Source: Cordylochernes scorpioides
Lineage: Eukaryota; Arthropoda; Arachnida; Pseudoscorpiones; Chernetidae
Assembly: GCA_030710605.1 (NCBI GenBank)
Contig: CP092870.1
Span: forward strand, 54,697,921 to 54,761,920
DNA: 64,000 nt
Direction of reading: 5' to 3'
Of this stretch, positions 31,377 to 41,418 are shown in pieces (positions within the stretch are counted from its first letter, which is position 1; the number at the start of each line of letters is the position of its first letter). The notes beneath the pieces are model-generated. The model was not told where the DNA came from and made no database searches. It saw nothing but the letters and a program-made list of their open reading frames with translations. A program made the translations under genes and the position numbers.

Positions 31377-31418
31377 TCCACGCTGACGAGCGCCAACAGC
31401 GCGAAACGCGTTCGTGGA
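31377..31418 (+). ncRNA. Hammerhead-ribozyme-like fold, best preserved copy
   Basis: In order: UCCACG (31377-31382), CUGACGA (31383-31389), stem II GCGC-CAACA-GCGC (31390-31402), GAA (31403-31405), stem III ACGCGU (31406-31411, two pairs), U (31412, cleavage position), and CGUGGA (31413-31418), the exact complement of the first six bases. All invariant core bases of a type I hammerhead are present, with a very short stem III as known from Penelope-type retroelements. It lies in a half copy of family D. Activity is inferred from structure only. Confidence 0.7.
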
Positions 31419-31419
31419 T

Positions 31420-31560
31420 GGCTTTTCTTGATTTATCAAGAAAATGGGTTGGCCAAATATCTCGGAGTAAGCTAAATAAACGTTTAGTTTATTTTTACTC
31501 CACTAGATGGCGCTCTGCCATCTAAAAAGCACATGTGCTTGTGGTCAGGAGATGCCTTCT
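31420..31560 (+). mobile_element. Family D half copy
   Basis: Follows the hammerhead-like core: CTTGATTTATCAAGAAAATG, GGTTGGCCAAATATC, TAGATGGCGCTCTGCCATCT, then GCACATGTGCTTGTGGTCAG. Matches the right half of 28547-28835. Confidence 0.6.
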
Positions 31561-31627
31561 TTATTTTTAATATCAACACCTGACCCACTTATCTTTTATT
31601 TTTTCCTATTGTATTTTCATCCTTAAA

Positions 31628-31920
31628 TATATCTATAAAAAATGGAATCCAAAATCGATGTTTGTTATCGCGTTGCGCAAAATCTACAGAATCAATCATT
31701 ATGAAATTGCGCATGTAGGTAGCTGAAGATTTCGTTTAACATATAGGCTATTCAATAAACTAAAAAGGTTAATGTGCTTTTTTTTAATGTAAAACCAAAA
31801 TGCGTTATTTCCAGCCTTTTACCGCTTGGCGCCGCACTGGTCGCGACGATAAATGAATTTGATTGCTTAATAATTTTACACGTAGTTTGTTTGAACGATG
31901 AATGTTTTTAAAAGGTAAGT
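31628..31920. repeat. Dispersed repeat shared with 32602-32900
   Basis: AATCTACAGAATCAATCATT, CATATAGGCTATTCAATAAA, TTTACCGCTT and CACTGGTCGCGACGATAAAT occur in the same order at about 31680-31860 and 32655-32835. The stretch opens with TCTATAAAAAATGGAATCC, which resembles Helitron 5' ends. Further AT-rich parts at 31930-32180 are related to 38940-39310. Confidence 0.6.
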
Positions 31921-32412
31921 TTATATTTATTGTAACGTTTTTGTGTAAATGTTAAAATATTGTAATGTTAAAATATATTTTTACATTGTTGATTTAATTT
32001 ATTGTTGTTTTATAATAATGAGGATGAAAATTACATTGTTGTTGTTGTTGTTTATTATCGTATGTTTATAAAAAAAACACATTGCATGTGTTGATAACAA
32101 ATGATTTTTAAATTAATATACAAAATTCATTCAAAAAAAGAAATAATTAATTTTAAAATTCACAAAGGTGAAAAAATATATATTTAAACTCTTTGGAAAT
32201 AATATTAATCGATCGTTATCAAATTTATACGCCCCCGGAACCATGGTTAATTAAAACTGTATTGTAAAATTTCGCATGTAGGTAGCATTTAGACTAAAAG
32301 TGCAAAAATTGCATTTCGGATAACTTTTTTTTTTTTTCACTTTTAGAAGATAAGCTTTTATTTAGTTATTTAGTAATATTTTTCAAAATAAATTAATTGG
32401 AAATATTATTTA

Positions 32413-32600
32413 CCAGCGGATGTGTACCCGGCTTCGCCCAGGTTTTATCAGAATGAAAGTTTGCTTATATATATATATAACGAATATTATTGATACTAAT
32501 ATTATTGATAATAATATTATTGATAAAATAATATTCCAGAACACACAGACTATTATGGTAATAATGATAATGATATTCGTTAAATTATATCCTTTAACCT
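32413..32600 (-). mobile_element. Helitron 3' end (minus orientation), second copy
   Basis: The minus strand reads CCTGGGCGAAGCCGGG, then ACACATCCG and CTGG (32413-32416), a CTRR end, followed by host T. It is related to the end at 31128. Confidence 0.55.
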
Positions 32601-33144
32601 TTCCTTTATATATCTATAAAAATGAAATCCAAAATCAATGTTTGTTATCGCGTTGCGCAAAATCTACAGAATCAATCATTATGAAATTTCGCATGTAGCC
32701 GAAGATTTCGTTTAACATATAGGCTATTCAAAAATAAACTAAAAAGGTGAATAGTTTTTTTTAAATATAAAACCAAAAAGCGTTAGTTCCAGTCTTTTAC
32801 CGCTTTGCGCAGCACTGGTCGCGACGATAAATGAATTTGATAGGTTAATAATTTTACACGTAGTTTGTTTACACGATGAATGTTTTTAAAAGTTAAGATT
32901 ATCCAATCGCCGTGAAACTTTGGGAAGTTATTTACTATACTACTGGGAAGGTTTCTGGTTTGAATTTGATTTGAAAGAAATATTCGTTGCAATTTTATTT
33001 ACAAATTTCTACTTTCACTCGCAAGCCGCGCCTCTCGCGGCATCTGGTGAAATAACATTTATAAATTGTAAAAATGCTAAAATGTGTTCTAAGTATAATC
33101 AATTTAATATTTAATTTGAGAATTTAGTTATATAATATTCCAAT

Positions 33145-35662
33145 AACGTTGTGTGAGGACGCAGGACGTCAATTAACGTCCTCGCGAAAATGGCACAGTG
33201 CCCGCAGGACGTATATTAACGTCCTACTTTCTTAAAAATCGGTATAAAATCATAGCGCGCGCTACGTCCCCTGGCCACTTGCCCTCCTGCAAGTTTAAAC
33301 ATGCCTCAAGGTCGTTCACCACTTTGCCACATGATAGGGTGGATGGCTGACCAATTAAATTGAGTTTTTGAGCGCGCGCTTCCTCGAGTTTCCTCCCCTC
33401 CCAACCTCTACTGATCTATTTTTAATCTGCCGTCATTTGCCAATTGTACTTTGCGCGCTTCTTCTTGTCATATTTTTTTTTTTGCTTAATATTTTTATTT
33501 GAAGTTTCTAGATATTTTCAATAGACATTTTTAGATAAAAATGAATCCAGATCAGCCCAGTACATCCAAAGTTATCTCCTCTTGCCCATCTCCAGAGTGG
33601 GAGATTTATGACCCCCATCGTTTTGATTCTGGATCAGAATTAGATGATTCTTTTGAGGATCCAGATTTCACACTCCATGCTAACTCTGATGAAGAAATTG
33701 ATTCGGATTCAACAGAATGGCCAGATTGAGGGACCAAGAGATGAAGAGGCTCCTGCAATAACAAGGTCTCCTCTGGTAAGTGATGACTGGATTGAAACTA
33801 CTACATCCACGATACCCAGACCTCTGTTTACTGCCCAACCTGGACCAAGGGCCGAGTTTTTTCCAGAACCCAACTCTCCTTACCAGATATTCAAAAAATT
33901 TATTGATGAGGATTTTTTTGGTAATCTGAAACTTGAGACTAACCGCTATGCTAGGGTAACCATAGACAGAAAAAGAAAAAAGGGTCCTTTGAATCCTAGG
34001 AGTCATTTAGAAATGAGGAAAGCTGTTTCTGTGTCTGAGCTTAAGATATTTATGGCTATAATAATTCACATGAGCCTTGTTGTAAAGACCAGATTGAAAG
34101 ATTATTGGTCAACCCGTAGTGAACTTAGGACAACTTACTGCAGAGATGTGGGGATGATCAGACCACGGTTTGAAGCCATTCTCTCCATGCTTCACCTAAA
34201 TGACAACGCTTCCTATATGGCTTTTGGTCAACCAGACCATGATCCTCTCCATAAAATTAGGACATTCCTTGATCCTCTGGTCCACAAATTCAAAACATAT
34301 TACTATCCCTGCCAACCTTTGACTATTGACGAAGCTATATGTCCTTTTAGAGGAAGAATACGGTTCAGAATATATATCAAAGGAAAGCCACTTAAATATG
34401 GGATCAAGATATTTGAACTTTGTGAATCAAGTTCAGGATATGCCTGCAACATAGAAGTGTACACGGGGAAGCAGCCTGGTCAAGGTGCAGACTACAATTC
34501 GACCTTAAAACTGGTGGAAAGGATAGCGGCTCCATAATTCAATAGAATACATGTTATATACTTTGACAGATGGTTCTCCTCTACCACACTTTTTCAATTT
34601 CTCTGGAGAAACAATACCCAATCTGTAGGAACAATAAAGAAAAATAGAAGAGGCTTGCCAAAAAATACATTTTCCAAAAAATTGAAAAAAGGAGAGATAA
34701 TTTACAGAATGAAAGGTACTCTTTTGGCATTCAAATGGCATGATACTAGGGACGTTTTCATGGTCTCCACAGCACATGATCATGCCATGATACCTGTAAC
34801 CAAGAAGGCCAGGAAATCTGACCAACCTCTCACCATGAAATCAGCTGCAGTATTGGACTAAAACAAGCACAAGGCTGGTGTTGGCAGAAGTGACCAGCTC
34901 CTCTCTTACTACTCTTTTCAGCGGAGAACTATGAAATGGTGGAAAAAGCTTTTCTTTCACATCTTTGGCCTGACAATAGTCAATTCTCATATAATTTATA
35001 ATAAATTAAATCCAACATCCAAACTGTCACTCCGAGACTACCATCTTGTCATTATGGAAAAAATGGTTGAAGAAGCCGGAGTTGAGATCACAGATCAACA
35101 ACTTGGTAGTTCAAGCTCAAAAGCCAGACTTTTGGAGAGACACTTCATTACAAGAATAAAAGAAGAAAACAAGCCAAATGTAAATATCCAACGAAAATGC
35201 AAACTCTGTGCTGAAAAAGGAAAAAGTGCCACTGGAAAAAAATAATAAGAAAGGACACTGCTTATATGTGCAAGACCTGCCTTGTTCCTCTGTGTATAAA
35301 TGATTGTTTTGAGGCCTTTCACACCAAGGAGAAGTATTGGCTCTAATTGGCTCTTATAAATGGCCTTTATAAATAGTTTTTACTAATTTTCAGCATGTTT
35401 TTTGTATATATAACATTTGTCTATGTGTTGGAGTGAATTTAGTTTTTTTTTTAATATAATTTTTATTTTTTATTATTTTTATTTCTTTATCAAAATTCAT
35501 TTTATATAGCATTAAAAATAATTTTAAACCTTATATATATTGGCTTATAAATTTGGCATATATTACAAAAAGAAATATATTAAATTTTATTTTTCATTAA
35601 AGTGTCGTTTTTACTGCGTCCTGGTGGACCATGAGGTCTGCTTAGGCTGCGTCCTCGAAGTG
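33145..35662 (+). mobile_element. piggyBac element
   Basis: The inverted ends share GAGGACGCAG (left 33155-33164; right mirrored as CTGCGTCCTC near 35647-35656). TTAA follows the right end (35663-35666); the left flank reads ATAA. Two short palindromes built on AGGACGT and ACGTCCT lie inside the left end (33162-33230). About 2.5 kb, the usual piggyBac size. It sits inside older Helitron-related repeats. Confidence 0.85.
33541..35330 (+). pseudogene. piggyBac transposase, broken
   Basis: It starts MNPDQPSTSKVISS (33541) with an acidic N-terminus. After a frame change near 33720 the core follows (33730-34537): PYQIFKKFIDEDFF, MAIIIHMSLVVKTRLKDYWS and LTIDEAICPFRGR with the first catalytic Asp. 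A further frame change near 34540 leads to YFDRWFSS (second Asp, about 34560) and VLD-stop-NKHKAGVGRSDQ (about 34850-34890). There the usual third Asp in GVD is Gly and a TAA replaces a Tyr codon. The Cys-rich C-terminal domain is visible as RKCKLCAEKG and CKTCLVPLC. Not active as read. Confidence 0.9.
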
Positions 35663-35759
35663 TTAAAGAAAATGTCTTTTTTAAAATTTAATAAATGTTT
35701 TTAAAATATTATGTGTTTTAAAAATATATTTAAACGCATATAACAATATTTACATACGT

Positions 35760-36200
35760 TTATAAATCAATATATAGGTGGATTGGAAGTTTTATAGAAT
35801 CGTTTTAACAAATGTTCGTTAAGCAAACCTTTACTCTGGTAAAAACCGGGCGAAGCCGGGAACATAAATATATATATATATGTTTGTAGGTTATGCACGC
35901 CCTCAATATGTAACTAATCTCGCTGAAATTTGAACATGAAAGAGAGTTAAATCTGCAAGAGTTTTTTGTCGCACTTTTAACCAAGAAAAATTATAATTAA
36001 CCAAGTACTGAGCAACAATATTTTTTGTCAGAAATGAGGACAATATTGCTGTATCATGCTTGATTGACATAAACAAAATTCATTAGGGGAATATTCACTA
36101 AAGCAACCACGGGCGAAGCCAGATATTAATTTTTAGAAGGAAGGAACAAAATTCTATCAGCGAAACATTCACTCGAGCAAAATAAAACGAAACCAGGTCA
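35760..36200 (+). repeat. About 430-bp repeat shared with 40430-40870, Helitron-like end
   Basis: Includes AAACCGGGCGAAGCCGGGAA, ACGCCCTCAATATGTAACTA, ATTGCTGTATCATGCTTGAT and CAGCGAAACATTCACTCGAG, all repeated in the same order at 40430-40870. The complete Helitron at 36201 is inserted at its right edge (AACCAGGTCA). Confidence 0.65.
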
Positions 36201-36854
36201 TCTCTATATCTATATATATAAAAATGAATGTTTGTGTGTTTGTATGTCCGGTATAAAAACTCGCAGTAGTTCACTAATTCAAACCAAAATTTCCATACAT
36301 AGGTAAAAAATAACGCGGAAGACGATCGGCTATTTTAAAAAATATATAAATCAATTATTAGAACTATATATTCAAATTATTCTACTTAGCTCACGAACAG
36401 CGCCCTCTATCAAGTACTAAAAGGTTATAAATACGTTTAAAATCTAAATCTTCTCAATATTATATTAATAATAGTTCGCTTAATAACACATATAATATAA
36501 ATATTTATATATTTATTATATAATAACTGCTCTAATTTGAGATATTTGGTAGTTTTTATTTATTTATATATTTTCATTTTTAGGTATAACTGATCCAATT
36601 CGCCGTTTAAAATAACTGCTCTTGAAATATTTGGTATGTTTTATTTATTTATATATTTTCATTTTTAGATATAACTGATCTAATTCGCCGTTTAAAATAA
36701 CTGCTCTAATTCGAAATATTTGGTATGTTTTATTTTGTTCATTCTATTTCTATTTATTTGAAGTATTATAATTTCCATGTTTCAAAAACCTATTTCAAAA
36801 AGGTCGTTAGAAATATGTAAGGTCTGAAATAGCTTTACATGCGAACATTTATGA

Positions 36855-36930
36855 TGCCAAGCGTAGCTTAATGGTTAGGTGTGCGGCTTCGTATTTCCAC
36901 AAACTTGGTTCGAAACTTAGCCTGGGTGTT
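36855..36930 (+). repeat. tRNA-derived sequence with A and B boxes
   Basis: TAGCTTAATGG (A box) and GGTTCGAAACT (B box) are spaced as in a tRNA gene. The acceptor and T stems pair poorly. A T run follows, as in Pol III terminators. It is a degenerate tRNA pseudogene or SINE head inside the Helitron. Confidence 0.5.
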
Positions 36931-37100
36931 TTTTTTTTTTATATATTATTGAGGCAAAGTTTTTTTTTACAGTACCAAAATTTCCATACATAGGTAAAAA
37001 ATACGAATCTACTTATATAATTGCCTTATTCTGTCAGTGAAGTTCACTGTGTGAAGTTCATGGATAGATGTTGGTCAGAATGGATAAAATAAAAAAAGTG

Positions 37101-37172
37101 TCAAGGGAAGGGAATCGAACCCACGACCTTCCGCTTACCGGGCAGATGCCATGACCACTAGGCTACCCTGGA
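37101..37172 (-). tRNA. tRNA-like sequence, anticodon GGT (Thr-like), imperfect
   Basis: The minus strand folds with acceptor TCCAGGG/CCCTTGA (one mismatch), A box TAGCCTAGTGG, anticodon stem TCTGC/GCGGA (five pairs), loop CCGGTAA and B box GGTTCGATTCC. The T stem has mismatches, and C replaces the invariant T33. No T-run terminator follows on the minus strand. Best read as a mobile tRNA pseudogene; a better copy is at 38242. Confidence 0.5.
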
Positions 37173-37360
37173 CATATTTTTCCGTTCACATCTTTATTTT
37201 TATATTTTAAAGACACACACAGTTTGGGGCGGAACGTTTCACAAGAGAGACATCCACGGCGCCAATTTATAATTGTAACGAATAGTATTTGAATTGAAAC
37301 GTTTTTAAAATATATACGCACTCGGATGAAACCCGGGCGTTGCCCGGGCCATTCGTCTAG

Positions 37361-37703
37361 TTTATATATAAATTAAATATTAAAACTATATATTCAAATT
37401 ATTCTACTTAGCTCATGAACAGCGCCCTCTATCAAGGTTATAAATACGTTTAAAAACGAAATCTTCTCAAAATTTTATTAATAATAGTTCGCTTGATAAT
37501 TAGAATACTTGATATAAATCGAAATATTTATAGACGCTCGCTCGATTTGAAGATTTATATCGTAACTAATCTGACTGTGAAGTTTGGAGCGGGACGTTTC
37601 ACAAGAGTGACATCCACGGCGCCAATTTATAATTGTAACGAATAGTGTTTGAATAAAACATTTAATCGGGTAAACCCGGGCGTTGCCCGGGTCATTCGTC
37701 TAG
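37361..37703 (+). mobile_element. Helitron 3' part, 5' truncated
   Basis: Repeats the 36340-36480 and 37225-37360 segments of the complete Helitron (GAACAGCGCCCTCTATCAAG; GACATCCACGGCGCCAATTT). It ends with hairpin CCCGGGC-GTT-GCCCGGG, CATTCGT and CTAG (37700-37703), followed by T. It directly abuts the preceding copy. Confidence 0.75.
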
Positions 37704-37714
37704 TATAAAATATT

Positions 37715-37760
37715 TTTTCGGGCTTTTGGCTAAGATCATGTAGTATATCTCTAGATATTT
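37715..37760 (+). repeat. U2 snRNA-like 5' segment, copy 1
   Basis: TTTTGGCTAAGATCATGTAG, then TAT, follows TTCGGGC. This matches the 5' end of U2 snRNA (TCTCGGCCTTTTGGCTAAGA), including the GTAGTA branch-recognition block. Only about 40 bases match. The second copy is at 40874-40918 and is closer to U2. Confidence 0.6.
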
Positions 37761-38241
37761 ATATATATATATATATCTTTTTAAAAATCTATTCAGTAGA
37801 AAGAGAGGATAGTTTACTCGAAAAATATATTTTATATATTATATAAATATATAATGTAACGAATATTATTATCATAAATTTCTGTGTGTTCCGGAATATT
37901 TTTATCAATAATATTTGTTATGCAAACTTTCACTCGAATAAAACCCGGGCGAAGCCGGGTAAACATCAGATAATATTTAATTAATATATAAAATATATTT
38001 TTCGAGCAAACATATCCACTCTCTCTACTGAATAGATTTCTAAAAAGATATCCCTATATAACCAGTTTAACCGCATAAGTTTCTTTTTTTTTTATTTCAA
38101 AGAGAAATAATTTAATATTTCTAACTTTTGGATGACGTATGAAAAGGTTGAATATATGAAGAGTGATGGTCTATATATGAATGGATGACGTATGGAGGGT
38201 GAAAAATATGAAGAGTAATGGCGAACGGAAAAATAAAAGTG

Positions 38242-38313
38242 TCCAGGAGCGGGAATCGAACCCACAACCTTCTGCTTACCGGGCAGGTGCCATGTCCACT
38301 AGGCTATCCTGGA
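38242..38313 (-). tRNA. tRNA-like gene, full cloverleaf, anticodon GGT
   Basis: The minus strand folds completely. Acceptor TCCAGGA/TCCTGGA has seven pairs. The A box is TAGCCTAGTGG and the D stem has three pairs. The anticodon stem CCTGC/GCAGA has four pairs around CCGGTAA. T arm GTGGG-TTCGATT-CCCGC has five pairs counting one G-T. The anticodon would be GGT (Thr), but position 33 is C, not T. The same sequence occurs at 37101, both next to CGTTCNNA-like flanks, so it has moved as part of a repeat. SINE head or tRNA pseudogene is more likely than a working tRNA. Confidence 0.55.
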
Positions 38314-38414
38314 CGATATTTCTCCGTTCGTAACTAATATTTAAACTGACTAATAATACTTATAAATGACTGCGGCGTATAATCATAAAGCTATACAACT
38401 GTTTTATTCTATTT

Positions 38415-38740
38415 TATTTAGGTCTATTGATTCATATGCTTTTGGCAAATCAATGCTGTGATTTATACTGCTATATTGCTTGGAAACTATTGCTTCTATT
38501 ATTAATCTCTGAAATTTATTATTGATGTTGTTGTAATGTCCTCTAGGTTCATTTAGGTTAAAAGTGTGTCCTGTTAAATTGGAGTGCTATACTATTAATG
38601 ATAATGGGTCATTTTTGTTTATGTATCTTCTGTGTTCTGTGATTCTATTATGTAATTTTCTCCCTTTCTCCCCCACATATCTGGCGTTACAGTTATTACA
38701 TTCTATTGAATAAACTACCTCTTTTTTAGAGTTATTTTCA
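38415..38740 (-). pseudogene. Penelope-like GIY-YIG endonuclease fragment
   Basis: The minus strand from about 38735 reads VVYSIECNNCNARYVGEKGR, then NRITEHRR, NLTGHTFNL and LIIEAIVSK. This is the GIY-YIG core with Cys pair seen also at 14650-14954. Upstream on the same strand (about 38795-38760) ISVAMGPLLAS recalls RT motif B, so the part between may be deleted. Confidence 0.75.
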
Positions 38741-38939
38741 GATTTGTAAATTTAACTCGCAAGCAGAGGCCCCATTGCGACGGAGATAGGCTTAGGATTT
38801 GGCAGGAAGTCTGCTCCACGTGTGATGAACTTGGGTCTTTCAGGGCTAATATTTTAAGTAAAACTAATTCAAATATTAGTGCTTTATAATGGCTATAAAC
38901 TCTTGGCATATCAATATTAATATATATTTAAAGAAAATT

Positions 38940-39310
38940 TTGTAACGTTTTTGTGTTAAATGTTAAAATGTTGTAATGTTAAAATATAGTTTTACATTGT
39001 TAATTTAGACATACTTTAGCCACGTTTTAAAAGTTAAAAGAGAAAACGAAAATATAACGTGGTTAATTTAATTTGTCATTGTTTTATAATAATGAAGATG
39101 CAAATAACATTGTTGTTGTTGTGCAAATATATTTATTTACGAAGCTGCTAACCAGAATGAATGATTTTTGAGCCTATTGTTGTTGTTGTTTATTATCGTT
39201 TGTTTATATGGAAAAAAAAATCATTGTATGTGATCAGATAACAAAAATGAATTTTTAAATTAATATACATAATTCATGAGAAAAAAAAAGAAATAATTAA
39301 TTATAAAATT
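38940..39310. repeat. Dispersed AT-rich repeat related to 31930-32180
   Basis: GTAACGTTTTTGTG, TTAAAATGTTGTAATG, ATTGTTGTTGTTG, and AAAGAAATAATTAATT occur in both places in the same order. No gene. Confidence 0.5.
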
Positions 39311-39639
39311 CACAAACCTGACAATATCTTATTTCAAATTTAATAAAGGTTTTTAAAAAAAAGTATGTTTCAGAAATATATGTCGCAATATCGTTGCGGA
39401 ATTTCTTGTTGTTGGATGAGAATGGTGTAGATTGTTTGAAGCGCAGTCGTTTGAGTGGAAAGTGAAGCATACAGTGGGGAATAACCAGGACACGTGATGA
39501 GGTTTTGAAAATAAAAGGCAACTGGTCGGAGGAAAGAAAGGCTTTGGAGAAGATGGAGCGGATTTTGACTATTAACTATCTGATCACATGGCGGTGATTG
39601 ACTTAGCTGATAAGGATGAACGGGGGAGGTCTCTAGAGC

Positions 39640-39760
39640 AGGTGTTACCTCCGTGGGAGCGAAGCGACAACTATGGGTGTTATCTCGGTGGGAGCGAAGT
39701 GAAGACCTTAGGTGCTAACTCGGTGGGAGCGACAGAACTACTAACAATCCTTGGTTCTCG
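39640..39760 (+). repeat. Three-copy short tandem repeat, about 36-40 bp
   Basis: CTCGGTGGGAGCGAAG (first copy CTCCGTGGGAGCGAAG) recurs at about 39650, 39688 and 39728, each followed by diverged spacer (ACTATGGGTGTTAT; ACCTTAGGTGCTAA). The region 39550-39900 is less AT-rich than its surroundings, but I recognise no gene in it; an 80-codon open frame is the repeat itself. Confidence 0.55.
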
Positions 39761-40429
39761 ATTTAACACGAAGACCTTTCTTACTTCCCATTGGTGGAAA
39801 GGTGTGACGTGGCGGTTCTCTATTGGCTGACCTTCTGAGGTGCTACTCTCTGGTTGGTCTACGCTACTTCTTTTGTCTTAAGACATGTCCCAACCTGACC
39901 AGGAAGTAATAGTTCGTTCAACTCAACTTTTATTAGTTCCGCGATAATAAAATTGGATGTAATTTTGCTAATGGTTGTGCTAACTCTTAAGCCTCTTTTC
40001 TAGGCCTTGCTTCTAGGCCTTTATGTCCTCCAGTGTTACCTTTGTTCTTTTTATTGAAACAAATCATACATTTCATACATATTTGGATTAGGTTGGCATC
40101 TAATTATACAAATTATGACATATATTTAAACGCATATAACAATATTTATATTTGTATACGTTTATAAATCTATATATAGGTGGATTGAATGTTTTCTAGA
40201 ATGGTTTTAATGAATTTTCGTTAGTCAAACCTTAACTCGGTTAAAAACTGGGCGAAGCCGGGTACATTTTCTAAATACAGTTATTTACAAATGTTTGTTT
40301 GTGGCAAGATACCATTCCTTCAACTTCAAATTACCGAGTGGACCAATTAATATTGATTTTATTCAACTTATCGAGTATTTTTAAAGAGACCGGGAAAATT
40401 TTCAACTTATCGAGAGTATAGACAAGTGT

Positions 40430-40870
40430 GGAATTAGTAGGGATTGAATGTTTGCTAGAATCGTTTTAACAAATGTTCGTTAGGCAAACTTTTACTCGGG
40501 TAAAAACTGGTCGGAGCCGGGAACATATATTTATGTTTGTCAGCTATGCAAGCCCTCAATATGTAACTTATCTCGCTGAAATTTAAAGAGGACAGAGAGT
40601 TAAATCTGGAAAGTTTTTGTCGCGCTTTAACCAAGAAATATTATAATTAACCATGCACTTAGAAAAAATATTTTTTTAGTCAGAAATGATGATGACAATA
40701 TTGCTGTATCATGCTTGATTTACATTTAAAAAATTCTTTAGGGGAATATTCACTGAAGCAGACCACGGGCGAATCCAGATAATAATTTTTAGTAGGCAAG
40801 AACAAAATACTACCAGCGAAACATTCACTCGAGCAGAAGACACACGAAGCCAGGTCATCTTTATATATTA
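40430..40870 (+). repeat. About 430-bp repeat, second copy of 35760-36200
   Basis: Same order of blocks as at 35760: CTGGTCGGAGCCGGGAACAT, CAAGCCCTCAATATGTAACT, ATTGCTGTATCATGCTTGAT, ACATTCACTCGAGCAG and CCAGGTCATC. Here the U2-like segment follows directly. Confidence 0.65.
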
Positions 40871-40873
40871 AAT

Positions 40874-40918
40874 ATCTTTTCTCGGCCTTTTGGCTAAGAT
40901 CATGTAGTATATCTCTAG
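40874..40918 (+). repeat. U2 snRNA-like 5' segment, copy 2
   Basis: TCTTTTCTCGGCCTTTTGGC, then TAAGATCATGTAGTATATCT. This equals the start of U2 snRNA over about 35 bases with a two-base gap before TGTAGTAT. The rest of U2 (stem-loops II to IV and the Sm site) is absent. The minus-orientation Helitron at 40936 begins 15-20 bases downstream. Confidence 0.7.
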
Positions 40919-41044
40919 ATATTTATATATAAATACTAGCCGAATGACCCGGGCAACGCCTGTGTTTTACCCGATTGAATGTTTTTATTCAAATACTATT
41001 TGTTACAATTATAAATTGGCGCCTAAAATAAATGCATATCCTAA

Positions 41045-41250
41045 TCCTAATCAATCAGTCATAGGCCGCCTCTGTCACGGATGGCCGGCGCCCTCCTATT
41101 GGACGGCTACGATCACGTGTCATCGTTGGCGCGTAGGTGACCTTGAGTGACGTAATGCCCCCCCCCCCCCCCCCTGCCGGCGGCGAGCACGTGACCTCCC
41201 TGTGCGCGCGCATCCGTGACAGAGGCGGCCGGCCAATGACTGACTGATCA
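41045..41250. repeat. GC-rich inverted repeat with poly-C run
   Basis: TAGGCCGCCTCTGTCACGGA on the left is mirrored by CATCCGTGACAGAGGCGGCC on the right, with CAATCAGTCA/TGACTGACTGA further out. A run of about 18 C lies at 41158-41175. A part (GTGACCTCCCTGTGCGCGCG, CATCCGTGACAGAGGC) is repeated at 41445-41480, on the other side of the tRNA gene. Confidence 0.7.
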
Positions 41251-41331
41251 GAAAATATATGTATGAGTACATTTTGTGTAGAAATAGGATTAGTTGACTT
41301 TATAAGGTAAACTTATTCATACAGTTTGTAT

Positions 41332-41418
41332 CCCTCGATAGCTCAGTTGGCAGAGCGGAGGATTGTAGATGTTACAACGGTGACCCTTAGGTCGCTGGTT
41401 CAAATCCGGCTCGAGGGA
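41332..41418 (+). tRNA. tRNA-Tyr (GTA) with 14-base intron
   Basis: Acceptor CCCTCGA/TCGAGGG has seven pairs; the D arm starts GCTC; T arm is GCTGG-TTCAAAT-CCGGC; discriminator A is at 41418. The anticodon GTA is at 41365-41367. The intron 41369-41382 sits one base 3' of the anticodon, the standard place, and tRNA-Tyr genes of animals usually carry one. The A box TAGCTCAGTTGG and B box GGTTCAAATCC are intact. A run of eight T from 41421 is a Pol III terminator. One pair of the anticodon stem (A31-C39) is mismatched. It lies within a Helitron. Confidence 0.85.

Larger units (their letters stand above)
36201..37360 (+). mobile_element. Non-autonomous Helitron, complete
   Basis: The 5' end is TCTCTATATCTATATATATA, preceded by host A. 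The 3' end has the perfect hairpin CCCGGGC-GTT-GCCCGGG, then CATTCGT and CTAG (37357-37360), followed by host T. Insertion between A and T without duplication fits Helitrons. 1160 bp, no Rep/helicase. Cargo includes a tRNA-like sequence (37101-37172) and another A-box/B-box pair at 36858-36925. Confidence 0.85.

Noticed and set aside
38715..38909. 64-codon minus-strand frame as an independent gene
   Set aside because: The overlapping frame carries a Penelope RT motif B-like block (ISVAMG); most likely retroelement debris.
39588..39830. 80-codon frame over the short tandem repeat
   Set aside because: Made of the repeat itself and not supported by any domain or splice signal.
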